A stretch of 64,000 nucleotides of DNA from Halopiger djelfimassiliensis (GCF_000455365.1 NZ_HG315684.1:1089725-1153724); one strand, 5' to 3'. Positions 50,660 through 60,244 are shown, numbered from the stretch's first letter. Made by a program: numbers and translations. The notes: generated from the sequence alone by a model not told the origin.

Positions 50660-52975
50660 GTGACGACGGACGATCCGGCGGACGAAACGACGGCGACGCC
50701 CGACTACCGGCAGGTCTCGATTATCGCGCTCGCGGCACTGGCGGTCGTTCTCGCGGCCTTTTTCGCACCGGGGATGGCCGGCCAGTCCGGCTCGAGCGCC
50801 GACGGCGACGGTCCGGGGACCGGCGTCCAGCCCGATTCCGCGCCGGACGCCGACGGGCCGGAGCCGACCTTCGACTGGACGGAGCTCCTCGAGTGGCTGG
50901 ATCTGGGCAGGGGCGGGGAATCGCCGACCGGGACGGTCGAGCCGGCGGACCCCGAATGTACGATCGGACTGAGCCGCGATCCGGTCCCCGGCAGCGAGAT
51001 CGTGGTGACGGTCGTCTACCGCGGGGAACCGCTCGCCGACGCGCCGGTGTGGTTCAACGATCGCGCCGTCGGGGAGACAAACGAACGGGGACAGGTCGCC
51101 GGCGAAGTCCCCTACGACGAAACGCTCGTGATTCGGGTCGGCGCGGACGATGAGGCCGCGTGTCGAGCCGCCGGAACGACGACGAGCGAGTTCGACGCCG
51201 ATTCCGAACGCGACTCGAGGGGGGCGGTCACTGCCGCGACTACCGCGACCGCCGGGACCGCCGCGATCGCAGGAACCTCCACGAGTTCCGGCTCCACCGC
51301 AGCGTCCGGAGCCAGCGCGACCGCGAGGGTCCCGACGAACGCCGGGACGACACAGCGACCCCAGTCGGAAAACACCAGCGTCGAGTACGACGTCGAGGGC
51401 GACGTCGAGATCCTGCTCCACGGCGATCCCTATCCCGGCGATCGGGTCACGCTCGAGGCGGCGATCGACGGGGTGCCGATGCGCTCGGCCGACGTCACGG
51501 TCGACGGCGAATCGGTCGGCGAGACCGACGACAACGGGACCGCCACGCTTGCAGTCCCCGACGACGGGACCGAACGGATCGATATCGGGGTCGCTCGCGG
51601 GGACTTCGCGGGGACGGCGACCGTCGACGTGCTGCTTCTCCGGGCGGACCTCTCGCCCGGCGGGCTCGCACCGGTTCCCGGAAGCGACGGCCACGTCGTG
51701 GCCGAAATCGCCGGCGAGCCGGTCGACGAGGCGACCGTCACCGTCGGCGGGGATCGGCTCGGAACGACCGGAGCCGACGGTCGTCTCGGGATCACGTTGC
51801 CGCGGGACCCGACGACGACGGTCACGGTCAGCACGGACGACCAGACCGCGACCGTCACGCTCGTCGATGCCTACGGCCGTGCCGTCGCCCTCGCATCGCT
51901 CGTCGTCGCCGGGCTGGCCGCCGTCGCCTACAGAACCCACGGTCGGCGCGGTCCGGCCGTCGTCGTCGGCATCGTGGTCGGAGCGGTCCTCGTACTGGTC
52001 ACGGAGGCGTTCTACGGCCCGAAAGGCGGGCTCGCGGCGCTCGGGATCGGACTCGCCGTCGGCCTCGCCGTCGGCCAGCGCCGCTCCGATCGGTCCGTGA
52101 CCGACGGTCGGTCATCGGTCCAGTCCGCGTTCGACCGCCTCATCGAGTGGCTCGTCGCGCGGGCGTTCGGGGTGGTCGACGTCCTCGAGCGGGTGCTCGA
52201 CCGTCTGTGGTCGCTTTTCGGGGCCGTTCGGGCGTGGCTCGGATCGTTGCCGCGATCGGTAACGGGGCTGAGCGCACGGCTCGCGGGGTGGCTCGGGTCG
52301 GTTCCGGGTCGAACGATCGCCGGACTGCGCTGCGGCGTCACGACCCTTCGGCGGCTCCCGCTGCGAACCGGAGCCGCCCTCGCCGGAGCCGGACTCCCGG
52401 TCGCCGGTGGCTACGCAGTCGACGGCCCGCGGGGTGCAGCGGCCACTGCGGCCGTCCTCGCCGGCGCTGGAATCGTCGTCCTACGTTCCCGACGGCGTAC
52501 CCGGGACCCACAGGAGACGTCGGACGACGGCGACCGAGCCGATCCGGAACTCGACGACGCGACCCCACGCGCGACGGACGAGCACCCGTCGTTTCGAGAG
52601 GTGTGGCGGTCGTTCGCACGGGAGGTCGATCCGAACCGATGGCGAACGCGAACACCGGGCGAGATCGAACGACAGGCCCTGCAGGACGGCTATCCGCGGG
52701 CACCGGTGACCGAACTGACGACGCTGTTTCGCGATATCGAGTACGGCGGTCGGGCGCGGTCGCCGACGGTCCGGGACCGGGCCGCCGACATCTACGCCGA
52801 ACTCACGGCCGCGCGAGGCGAGGGGTCGGATCCGAGTTCCGGCGACGACACGCCGGACGCTTGCGGCCCCGCGGCGACCGCGAACGGACACGAACCGGCT
52901 CGAAAACCGGAATCGAACCGCGAGACGGCCTCACGATCGGACACCGAGCAGCGGTCCGGGGGGATGGATACGTGA
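50660..52975 (+). CDS. DUF4129 membrane protein with Ig-like repeats
   Basis: 771 residues from a GTG at 50660 (no ATG fits). An N-terminal membrane segment (~18-40), then three carboxypeptidase-regulatory/Ig-like beta modules (~95-165, ~240-325, ~350-400) sharing a G-x-T-x-x-x-G turn, two or more membrane segments (~408-475), a linker with another membrane stretch near 575-600, and a C-terminal DUF4129 domain (~640-710; HPSFREVWRSFAREV and PGEIERQALQDGYP). DUF4129 usually sits on transglutaminase or membrane proteins of the MoxR-DUF58 set. No transglutaminase domain is seen here. Its TGA overlaps the next GTG. Confidence 0.84.
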   Translation: MTTDDPADETTATPDYRQVSIIALAALAVVLAAFFAPGMAGQSGSSADGDGPGTGVQPDSAPDADGPEPTFDWTELLEWLDLGRGGESPTGTVEPADPECTIGLSRDPVPGSEIVVTVVYRGEPLADAPVWFNDRAVGETNERGQVAGEVPYDETLVIRVGADDEAACRAAGTTTSEFDADSERDSRGAVTAATTATAGTAAIAGTSTSSGSTAASGASATARVPTNAGTTQRPQSENTSVEYDVEGDVEILLHGDPYPGDRVTLEAAIDGVPMRSADVTVDGESVGETDDNGTATLAVPDDGTERIDIGVARGDFAGTATVDVLLLRADLSPGGLAPVPGSDGHVVAEIAGEPVDEATVTVGGDRLGTTGADGRLGITLPRDPTTTVTVSTDDQTATVTLVDAYGRAVALASLVVAGLAAVAYRTHGRRGPAVVVGIVVGAVLVLVTEAFYGPKGGLAALGIGLAVGLAVGQRRSDRSVTDGRSSVQSAFDRLIEWLVARAFGVVDVLERVLDRLWSLFGAVRAWLGSLPRSVTGLSARLAGWLGSVPGRTIAGLRCGVTTLRRLPLRTGAALAGAGLPVAGGYAVDGPRGAAATAAVLAGAGIVVLRSRRRTRDPQETSDDGDRADPELDDATPRATDEHPSFREVWRSFAREVDPNRWRTRTPGEIERQALQDGYPRAPVTELTTLFRDIEYGGRARSPTVRDRAADIYAELTAARGEGSDPSSGDDTPDACGPAATANGHEPARKPESNRETASRSDTEQRSGGMDT

Positions 52976-53808
52976 CGCGGGCGGTTCGGCAGGGACTGCT
53001 CGTGCTGGTCGCGCTCGCGTTCGTCGCGCTCGGGGTGACACTCGGCCTCGGCGGACGGCCGGCGGAACCGTCATCGGACGGGACGACGGTCGGCGTCGTT
53101 CTGCTCGCGCTCGTCGCGGTCGTCCTCGCGCTGCGAAAGGTCTGGGGGTCGCTCGATACGAGCGCGGACGCGCCGGCGACGCCGTGGGCACCCGACGAGC
53201 CCTTCGCGACGCCGGCACCCGAGCGGACCGACCGGAATCCGCCGCTCTCGAGCGACGAGTTCACGGCGGTGATCGAAACCGCCGGCGCGGCCGCACGCGA
53301 CGGGGGGACCGTCGCGGACGGGCTCGCGGTCGTTCGGCCACCGCTTCGCGAGACGCTGCTCGACGCGCTCGAGCACGGCGGCCACTCCCGATCGGAGGCC
53401 GAGGCGATGCTCGCGGACGGCACGTGGACCGACGATCGGATCGCCGCGAGCGTCCTCGACGAACGCGTACGCGCGCCGGTCCGCTCGCGACGCGAACGGC
53501 TCCGGGCGTGGCTGTTCCCGGAACGGGTCGTCCGTCGGCGGGCCGGGCGAGCGATGGCGGCCGTCGCCGAGGCCGCCGACGACGCGCTCCCGGCGGTTCC
53601 GGGTCAGACCGCGCCCCGGACCGTCCCGGTCTTGCAGCCGCGACTCGAGGACCTCCGGCGGGGTGCGGACGGCCGACTCCAGCGGGCCGTCGATCCGGGG
53701 GCGATCGCTCGCGGCCCCAGACCGCCGCGGGCCGGACTCGAGGCAGACGACTGTGAAACCGCGACCGACGACCGGAACGCGACGTCGACGGAGGTGACCG
53801 ACGCGTGA
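52972..53808 (+). CDS. Two-segment membrane protein of the MoxR-DUF58 cluster
   Basis: 278 residues starting with GTG at 52972, which overlaps the preceding TGA (GTGA). Membrane segments at ~6-25 and ~39-58; the rest is soluble, Arg-rich and helical. The only other in-frame start options lie within the long upstream shadow. In haloarchaea such proteins (DUF7269 in my recollection) always accompany DUF58 and MoxR genes. Its stop overlaps the DUF58 start. Confidence 0.82.
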   Translation: MTRAVRQGLLVLVALAFVALGVTLGLGGRPAEPSSDGTTVGVVLLALVAVVLALRKVWGSLDTSADAPATPWAPDEPFATPAPERTDRNPPLSSDEFTAVIETAGAAARDGGTVADGLAVVRPPLRETLLDALEHGGHSRSEAEAMLADGTWTDDRIAASVLDERVRAPVRSRRERLRAWLFPERVVRRRAGRAMAAVAEAADDALPAVPGQTAPRTVPVLQPRLEDLRRGADGRLQRAVDPGAIARGPRPPRAGLEADDCETATDDRNATSTEVTDA

Positions 53809-55292
53809 TGGCCAGACAGCGGCGCTGGCGCGGCGCCGTCGCGGCGACGATCGTCCTCGTCGTCGCCGGGCTAGCCGACGGAAACGGCGTCTTGCTACTC
53901 GGGGCGATCGTCCCGCTCTGGTACGTGGCCGTCGGCACGCTCACCACGGTGACGGCCCCCGACGGAATCGTCGCCCGCAGGCAGGTTTCGCCGACGCCCG
54001 CCCCACCGGGCCGGCCCGTGACCGTCACGCTCGAGGTGACCAACGAGTCGGACCGAACCCTCCCCGACGTCCGCCTCGCCGACGGCGTCCCCGAGAAGCT
54101 GGCCGTTCTCGAGGGGTCGCCGCGGACGGGAACGACGCTCGAGCCGGGAGAGACGGTGACGGTCGAGTATCTCGTCGTCGCCCGGCGGGGTACGTTCGCG
54201 TTCGACCCGCCACAGCTTCGGATCCGCGGGTTCGGGGCGAGCGCGGTCGCAACGGCGACCCCGACGCCGTCGGGTGATCGGCGGCTCGTCTGCCGGCTCG
54301 ACGCCGATGCGCCGCCGCTCGAGACGGTTGGCACCGACCGCGTCGGGCAGTTGACGACCGATCGTCCCGGCGAGGGGATCGCGTTTCACTCGACGCGCGA
54401 GTACCGACCGGACGACCCTGCCGACCGAATCGACTGGCGACACTACGCCAAACGCGGATCGCTCGCGACCGTTGACTACGAACGTCAGGTATCGGCGACG
54501 GTCGTGCTGGTCGTCGACGCGCGAGCGCCGAACCGGGTCGTCGCCGGCCGTGGGCGGCCGACGGCCGTCGAACGCGGTGCGTACGCGGCCACGCGGGCGC
54601 TGACGGACCTGCTCGGTCACGGCCACGACGTCGGCGTCGCCGTCATCGGCGTCGACGGCGACGGCCCCACCGGCCTCGAGTGGCTCGAGCCGGCGGGCGG
54701 ACGCGAACAGCGCTCCCGGGCGCTCGATGCGTTCCGGACGGCGACGGACGCGGCTCCACCTGACGGGAGCGCCGACGAGACGGCGGACGCGAATCGAAAC
54801 GCCGGGTCCGGGACGGACGACGACACGGTAGAATCGTGGCTACAAGAGTCCGAAGAGCCCGCGGAACGGGACGGAAAGCGCAATCGAAAGCAGGTTCAGG
54901 CACAGATCAGGCGACTCGTCGATCTCTCGCCGTCGGGGACACAGCTCGCGCTGTTTTCGCCGCTGCTCGACGACGTCCCGCTCGAGGCGGTCGAGACGTG
55001 GCGCGGCGCGTCCCTGCCGGTCGTCGTCCTCTCTCCGGACGTCGTTCCGGAAAACACCGTCAGCGGGCAGTACGCACAGATCCAGCGGCGGACCCGGCTG
55101 GCTCGCTGTCAGGCGACCGGCGCACGGACCTTCGACTGGCGACGCGGGACGCCGCTGCCGTTGCTCATCGAGCAGGCGTTCAGCGCCGACGCGCGGCTCT
55201 CGAGCGCGCGGCTGACGGCCGGGACGGGCGAAACACTAACTCCGACGGGACACAGATCGGGGTCGGACTCCGGTCCGGGAGGTGACGGCTAG
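53808..55292 (+). CDS. DUF58 domain protein
   Basis: 494 residues from ATG 53808 (an in-frame GTG lies directly before it). Two membrane segments near the N-terminus (~8-25, 28-45), a beta domain (~60-160), then the DUF58 block STREYRPDDPADRIDWRHYAKRG at ~200-222 and a vWA-like fold up to ~480. The acidic linker at ~320-360 is low complexity. DUF58 proteins act with MoxR AAA+ ATPases, probably in maturation of surface or membrane complexes. Starts at the stop of the previous gene (TGATG). Confidence 0.92.
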   Translation: MARQRRWRGAVAATIVLVVAGLADGNGVLLLGAIVPLWYVAVGTLTTVTAPDGIVARRQVSPTPAPPGRPVTVTLEVTNESDRTLPDVRLADGVPEKLAVLEGSPRTGTTLEPGETVTVEYLVVARRGTFAFDPPQLRIRGFGASAVATATPTPSGDRRLVCRLDADAPPLETVGTDRVGQLTTDRPGEGIAFHSTREYRPDDPADRIDWRHYAKRGSLATVDYERQVSATVVLVVDARAPNRVVAGRGRPTAVERGAYAATRALTDLLGHGHDVGVAVIGVDGDGPTGLEWLEPAGGREQRSRALDAFRTATDAAPPDGSADETADANRNAGSGTDDDTVESWLQESEEPAERDGKRNRKQVQAQIRRLVDLSPSGTQLALFSPLLDDVPLEAVETWRGASLPVVVLSPDVVPENTVSGQYAQIQRRTRLARCQATGARTFDWRRGTPLPLLIEQAFSADARLSSARLTAGTGETLTPTGHRSGSDSGPGGDG

Positions 55293-56759
55293 ATGTCGAT
55301 CGGCGGGCCGCGCCTCGATCGGCCGTCGGCCATCGGCGACGACGGCCGCCCGCGGGCGACGAGCCTCTGGATCGCCACGCTCGCGGTCGTCGCTCTCGTC
55401 GGCGTCGCCGGCATCACGATCGGCGAACCCTCGCTGCTGACCGGGCTAGGGGCGGTCGTCGGCCTCGCCGTCGCGGGCGCGGCGTTGCTCGATCGACCCC
55501 GGTTCGTCGAACTGTGTGTCGGACACGCGTTCCTGGTGACGTTCGGATCGGCACTCGCGCTGATCGTTCTGGTGCCCCCGTTTTACGGCCGTATCGGGGT
55601 TGCGATCAGCGGCTTCACGCTCGCGCTGTTCGGGATCGCGCTGGCCTGGGCCGACATCGGCCGCGAGGGGGTAAAACGCGCGGTCGTGGGCAGCGGCCTC
55701 ACCTACCTCTCGTTGCTTTTCTCGGCGGTGATCGGCGCGGTCCTCGTCGGGTTCGCGATCCTCGCGTGGGGGTTCCTGCGTCTTGTCGCCGACGCGTCGA
55801 CGCCGGTCGCCTCCGTCGTCGGCTTCCTGACCGTCCTCGGTGCGACCGGCTGTATCCTGCTGGTGTCCCTGCGGTGGCTCCCGATCCGACAGCTAACCCC
55901 GCGAGATCGCCGCGAGCGCGTCGAACAGCGGCTGGCCGTGGTTCGCCGCTGGCTCGTGCGGACGGTACTGGGAGCGGTCGCGTTGCTCGCCGGGACCGCC
56001 GGCCTCTGGATCGGCGGCTGGCACGGAACGGCGCTGGCCCGGACGCCGGGTCTCGCGACGGCACTGCAAGGGCTGTCCTCGCCCGTCGTCGTCTGGACGC
56101 TCGCCGGCATCGGAACCGCGGCACTCGGTGGCGGACTCATCGCGGTTGGACTGCGATGGTGTACCCGCCGGTTCGGGACCGCCGCGAGGCGACAAACCGC
56201 TGCGGTCGTCGTCGGCACCGGTTTCGCTCTGGCAGCCGCGGTCGCGCTCGTGCTCGTGGTAAGCGGGATCATCGTCGGAAATCTCGTCCCGGTCTACATG
56301 GTCGGAACCACCGCTCCGATCGCCGCCGTTCTCCTGTTACTCGGCCCGATCGCGTTCGTCATCCTGCTCGGAGCCGTCCTCGTCGGCGTCGCAATCGGCG
56401 TGGTCCCCGACCGCGCCGGTGGCCCGGCGATCGCCGCAGCGGGGCTCGTGACCGCCGCGATCGGGATCGGATGGAGCCATCACGTCCTCGTGTTCGCCTG
56501 TCTGGCGGGCGCGGCGCTGGTCTGGGACGTGTCGACGTTCGGACTCGGACTGACCGGCGAACTCGGCCACCTCCCCGACACGCGCCGCCTCGAACTCGTC
56601 CACGGCGTCTGTTCGATCGGCCTCGCGATCGGTGCCGTGCTCGTCGCGACCGCCCTCGAGACGCTCAGGACGGGCGTGTTCGCCGGCTTCGGCGGACCGG
56701 GGGCGACCCTGGCGGTCGCGCTCGGCGCGGTTCTCCTGTTGGTCCCGCTGCGGGGCTGA
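55293..56759 (+). CDS. Multi-pass membrane protein of the MoxR-DUF58 cluster
   Basis: 488 residues, about 11-12 hydrophobic segments. Begins one base after the DUF58 stop, so it belongs to the same operon. Arg-rich loop TPRDRRERVEQRLAVVRRWL near 205-224. I recall it as a haloarchaeal DUF (DUF7519-type) with no known activity. A transporter or scaffold role is only a guess. Confidence 0.82.
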   Translation: MSIGGPRLDRPSAIGDDGRPRATSLWIATLAVVALVGVAGITIGEPSLLTGLGAVVGLAVAGAALLDRPRFVELCVGHAFLVTFGSALALIVLVPPFYGRIGVAISGFTLALFGIALAWADIGREGVKRAVVGSGLTYLSLLFSAVIGAVLVGFAILAWGFLRLVADASTPVASVVGFLTVLGATGCILLVSLRWLPIRQLTPRDRRERVEQRLAVVRRWLVRTVLGAVALLAGTAGLWIGGWHGTALARTPGLATALQGLSSPVVVWTLAGIGTAALGGGLIAVGLRWCTRRFGTAARRQTAAVVVGTGFALAAAVALVLVVSGIIVGNLVPVYMVGTTAPIAAVLLLLGPIAFVILLGAVLVGVAIGVVPDRAGGPAIAAAGLVTAAIGIGWSHHVLVFACLAGAALVWDVSTFGLGLTGELGHLPDTRRLELVHGVCSIGLAIGAVLVATALETLRTGVFAGFGGPGATLAVALGAVLLLVPLRG

Positions 56760-56825
56760 TGCCGGCTCGGAGGGACCTCGAGTCCGGAGCCGAGGGTTCT
56801 TGAGCATCTAGCCGCACTGTCGAGT

Positions 56826-58019
56826 ATGGACGAGACGAACGTGACGGCCGACGCCGACGACGCCGCAGCGGCCGTCCGAACGGTCGTCGAACGGATCGAG
56901 GAGGCAGCTGTCGTCGATCGATCGGTCCTCCATGCCATGCTCTCGGCCGTGCTGGCCCGGGGACACGTCCTGCTCGAGGACGTTCCCGGGACCGGGAAGA
57001 CGGTCACGGCGCGGGTGATCGCCGAGGCGATGGGACTCGGGTTCAAGCGCATTCAGTTTACCCCGGATCTGCTCCCCTCCGACGTGACCGGCTCGATGGT
57101 GTACGACGAGCACGCGGGCGAATTCGAGTTCGCGAAGGGGCCGGTGTTTACGAACGTCGTGCTGGCCGACGAGATCAACCGCGCGCCGCCGAAGACACAG
57201 GCCGCCCTGCTCGAGGCGATGGAAGAACGACAGGTCAGCGTCGACGGGACGACCTACGAGTTGCCCGAGCCGTTCGTCGTCATCGCGACCCAGAACCCGA
57301 TCGAACAGGAAGGGACCTTCCGGCTCCCCGAAGCCCAGCGGGACCGCTTCAGCGTGAAAACCTCGCTCGGCTATCCCGACGTCGAGGGGGAGATGGGACT
57401 GCTCGAGCGGCGATCGAACCGGCGAACGCTGGCCCCGAGCGTCGATCCGGTCATCGACGCCGAAACCGTCCGCGTCATTCAGGAGACGACCGAGGCGGTC
57501 ACGGTCGACGAGAGCGTTCGGCGGTACATCATCGATCTCGCCCGAGCGACCCGAACGGACCAGCGGGCCGAGATCGGCGTCTCGCCGCGGGGCGTCCAGC
57601 GCGTGTTCGAAGCGGCTCGCGCGGCGGCGCTCATCGACGGGCGAACGTACGTCACGCCGGACGACGTAAAGCGGCTCGCACAGCCGGCGATGGCCCATCG
57701 GGTCGTCCTGACGACCGAGGCGACCGTCGAGGGGGTCGACGGGAAAGACGTCGTCCGATACGCCCTGAACTCGGTCGACGTACCCGCGGTCTCACCGGCC
57801 GCGAGCGACCCCGAAGACGCCGGGACCGACGACCCGGGGCTGGACTCGAGAAGCGACGGGAGTGAGCCACGCGGTGGGCAAGCGGATCGAACCGACCAAC
57901 GCCACGAGCCCGACGATCGATCGACGCCGAACGGCGACGGCAGCCGCTCGTCCGACGGCCACACCCCGGGGGCCAGCGAGGCCGACGACGCCTGGGAGTG
58001 GGAACAGGACGCCGAGTGA
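56826..58019 (+). CDS. MoxR-family AAA+ ATPase
   Basis: 397 residues. Walker A DVPGTGKT near residue 56, Walker B VLADEINRAPPKTQAALLEAMEE near 113, sensor 1 ATQNPIEQEGTF near 155 and the AAA lid domain up to ~300 give a full MoxR. A 90-residue acidic, Ser/Asp/Gly-rich tail follows, which is longer than usual. It lies 66 bases after the polytopic gene and closes the cluster; such ATPases act as chaperones for the DUF58/vWA partners. Confidence 0.94.
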   Translation: MDETNVTADADDAAAAVRTVVERIEEAAVVDRSVLHAMLSAVLARGHVLLEDVPGTGKTVTARVIAEAMGLGFKRIQFTPDLLPSDVTGSMVYDEHAGEFEFAKGPVFTNVVLADEINRAPPKTQAALLEAMEERQVSVDGTTYELPEPFVVIATQNPIEQEGTFRLPEAQRDRFSVKTSLGYPDVEGEMGLLERRSNRRTLAPSVDPVIDAETVRVIQETTEAVTVDESVRRYIIDLARATRTDQRAEIGVSPRGVQRVFEAARAAALIDGRTYVTPDDVKRLAQPAMAHRVVLTTEATVEGVDGKDVVRYALNSVDVPAVSPAASDPEDAGTDDPGLDSRSDGSEPRGGQADRTDQRHEPDDRSTPNGDGSRSSDGHTPGASEADDAWEWEQDAE

Positions 58020-58127
58020 CAACGACCGTCGCCGGCCGACTGACCGTCCAGCGGTCGCCCCGAGCGCGGTTCCTCCTTGCAATCGTCCGGCGTACCTTGA
58101 TGAGCGTCTTCCGCGTCGGGGGACGTG

Positions 58128-58475
58128 ATGGCCCGACAACAACTCGAGCACGCGGACGACCACATGCAGGAGTGTATCGACAACTGTCTCGAGGCCGCGC
58201 AGGTCTGTGAGTGGTGTGCCGACGCCTGTGCGGGTGAAGGCGAGGAGATGGCCCGCTGTATCCGACTCTGTCGGGACGTCGCGGACCTGACGTCGCTACA
58301 CGCCCGCTGGATGGCGCGGAACTCGGGGTATCACCGAGAACTGGCGGCGATCTGTGCGGACCTCTGTGAGGAGTGTGCCGAGGAGTGCGAGCAACACGAC
58401 CACGACCACTGTCAGGCCTGTGCGGAGGTCCTCCCGAACTGCGCCGAGAGCTGTCGCGAGATGGCGTCTGGCTGA
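58128..58475 (+). CDS. Four-helix-bundle copper-binding-type protein (15 Cys)
   Basis: 115 residues from ATG 58128 (GTG 58125 in frame). It contains 15 cysteines, arranged as repeated C-x3-C pairs pointing into a predicted four-helix bundle (ECIDNC, CEWCADAC, CIRLC, CADLCEECAEEC, CQACAEV, CAESC), plus His pairs (EQHDHDH). This is the DUF326/Csp-like copper storage pattern. A role in Cu(I) storage or protection is inferred from the family. No signal peptide. Confidence 0.9.
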   Translation: MARQQLEHADDHMQECIDNCLEAAQVCEWCADACAGEGEEMARCIRLCRDVADLTSLHARWMARNSGYHRELAAICADLCEECAEECEQHDHDHCQACAEVLPNCAESCREMASG

Positions 58476-58527
58476 GTCGGACGATCGGCGACGATTCCCG
58501 AGTCGCTCATCGCTTCTCGATCGGCGT

Positions 58528-58707
58528 TCACGTCCGCTCCGTCTCTCCGACGTAGCGGGAGACGGGTCGGATGAGCCTGTTGTCGTCGAGTTGCTCGAGA
58601 CAGTGGGCCATCCAGTCGGCGACCCGCGAGACGGCGACCGTCGCCGTGAACAGCGGCTGCGGGATCCCGACCCCGTCGAGCAACGCGACGGAATCGGACG
58701 GGTTGGC
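58528..58707 (-). pseudogene. C-terminal remnant of citrate synthase
   Basis: Read on the minus strand from 58707 to the TGA at 58528-58530, these 59 codons encode a citrate synthase end: LLDGVGIPQPLFTATVAVSR, RVADWMAHCLEQLDDNRLIRP and SRYVGETERT. The frame has no start codon and is preceded in frame by the TGA (58708-58710) of the DUF5518-like gene. The rest of the enzyme is absent, so the piece is a deletion remnant. Confidence 0.82.
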
Positions 58708-59109
58708 TCACCGCGTGTCGGCCCGCCGTCGCCCGGAACCGGGATTGAGCATGCCAGCGATCGCGCCGGCGATCGCGCTCTCGAGGGCCATCACGAGCGA
58801 GATCATGACGGCGAACGCGAAGATGCCGATGCCGGCGATGCCCGAGATCGCGCCGCCCACGGGTCCGAGGGCGAGGCCGGCGATGCCGACGGCGACGCCG
58901 ATGAGGAGGCCGCCGATGATCCCGCCGAGGGCACCCGCGAGCAGCCCGTGCCAGAAGCCGCTCCAGAGCCCACCGCCCGCCATATACCCCGCGGCGAAGC
59001 CGCCGATCAGCCCCGCGGCGAGCTGGCCCACCCCCGGCAGGGCGAGCCCGACGATCCCGAGCACGGTCGCGACGATAAACCCGACGACGACAGCGCGCCA
59101 GTTCGTCAT
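58708..59109 (-). CDS. DUF5518-like membrane protein
   Basis: 133 residues, Gly/Ala/Ile-rich, with about four membrane segments forming a repeated GG-x-IGG pattern (GLIGGFAAGYMAGG; GALGGIIGGLLIG; GPVGGAISGIAGIG). I recall this as the haloarchaeal DUF5518 type; function unknown. Its stop codon is directly in frame with the citrate synthase remnant downstream. Confidence 0.85.
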   Translation of the reverse strand: MTNWRAVVVGFIVATVLGIVGLALPGVGQLAAGLIGGFAAGYMAGGGLWSGFWHGLLAGALGGIIGGLLIGVAVGIAGLALGPVGGAISGIAGIGIFAFAVMISLVMALESAIAGAIAGMLNPGSGRRRADTR

Positions 59110-59160
59110 ATCGGAGCCACGGTATCCGCGACGATAAGCCTGCGGCGCGTAACGAACGAC

Positions 59161-59168
59161 CTTTTAAG
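59161..59168 (+). promoter_or_regulatory. TATA box of the NOG1-type GTPase gene
   Basis: CTTTTAAG ends 22 bases before the ATG at 59191; leaderless transcript expected. Confidence 0.6.
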
Positions 59169-59190
59169 ACCGCGCGTTCTACCTATCGCT

Positions 59191-60186
59191 ATGATTTTCG
59201 AAGACCTTCCGACGACGCCCACGTCGGAAGAGTTGATCGACAAGGCGTTTTCGCGGGCGGCGCGGGCCGGCAAGGCCAAGGGCGGCCTCGAGGCCCAGCA
59301 GTCGATGCTCCAGACGGCAGCAAACATCATCTCGGACAACTTAGAGAACGTCGTCACGGCGTGGCCGGACTTCGAGTACGAGGACGACGTGCATCCGTTC
59401 TACTACGAACTGGCCGACGCCATCGTCGACGTGGACAAACTCCGCCAGAGCCTCTCCGAAGTGATGTGGGCCAGCCGGAAGGCCCGCGAGATCCACGAGG
59501 AGTACCAGCCGCGGCTGCGCAAGACCGACGTGGATACCGCGCGCAAACACCGCAAACAGGCCTTTGCCCGTCTCGCGGACATCGTCGAACAGATCGACGA
59601 CGAACTGCTGTACATCAACGAGGCGCGCAACGACCTCCGGGACCTCCCCGACATCGATCCCGACGAGCCGACGATCGTCGTCGCCGGCTATCCCAACGTC
59701 GGCAAGTCCTCGTTCGTCAACGACGTCACCAGCGCCCGGGGCGAGACCGCCTCCTACCCCTTTACCACGAAGGGGATCGGCGTCGGCCACTTCGAGCGGG
59801 ACCACATCCGCTACCAGATCGTCGATACGCCCGGCCTGCTCGACCGACCGCCGGCGGAGCGAAACGAGATCGAATCCCAGGCGGTCAGTGCCATCGAACA
59901 CCTCGCCGACTGTATGCTCGTGGTGCTCGATCCGAGCGGCGAGTGTGGGTATCCCCTCGCCTCGCAACTCGAGTTGCGCGACTCGATCGCGGCCCAGTTC
60001 GAGGAAATTCCCGTGCTCACGGTCGCGAACAAGACCGACCGCCGGGACGTGTGGGACGAGGACCGCCTCGAGGAGCGTCCGGTCGACTACACGATGAGCG
60101 TCGAAACGGGCGACGACGTCGAGACCGTCCTCGATGCGGCCGTCGACGCGGTCGATTACGAGCCCGAACTCCCGTTCGACGAATGA
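59191..60186 (+). CDS. NOG1-type GTP-binding protein
   Basis: 331 residues. Helical N-terminal NOG1 domain (1-~160), G1 GYPNVGKSS near 170, switch region SYPFTTKGIGVGHF near 190, G3 DTPGLLD near 213 and G4 NKTD near 276. Members help 50S/60S ribosome assembly. The start MIFEDLPTTP at 59191 fits a TATA-like box; upstream in-frame codons are shadow across DUF5518. Followed by a small membrane protein gene. Confidence 0.95.
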   Translation: MIFEDLPTTPTSEELIDKAFSRAARAGKAKGGLEAQQSMLQTAANIISDNLENVVTAWPDFEYEDDVHPFYYELADAIVDVDKLRQSLSEVMWASRKAREIHEEYQPRLRKTDVDTARKHRKQAFARLADIVEQIDDELLYINEARNDLRDLPDIDPDEPTIVVAGYPNVGKSSFVNDVTSARGETASYPFTTKGIGVGHFERDHIRYQIVDTPGLLDRPPAERNEIESQAVSAIEHLADCMLVVLDPSGECGYPLASQLELRDSIAAQFEEIPVLTVANKTDRRDVWDEDRLEERPVDYTMSVETGDDVETVLDAAVDAVDYEPELPFDE

Positions 60187-60244
60187 TCCCCACCGGCGGC
60201 CCGATCCGCCCGGACCCGCGGCGGTCGGTACGATCACGGAACCG

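Noticed and set aside
51160-53808. Single 882-codon frame covering two genes of the MoxR cluster
   Set aside because: Its first two thirds is an Arg-rich shadow of the DUF4129 gene; only the part from GTG 52972 is protein-like.
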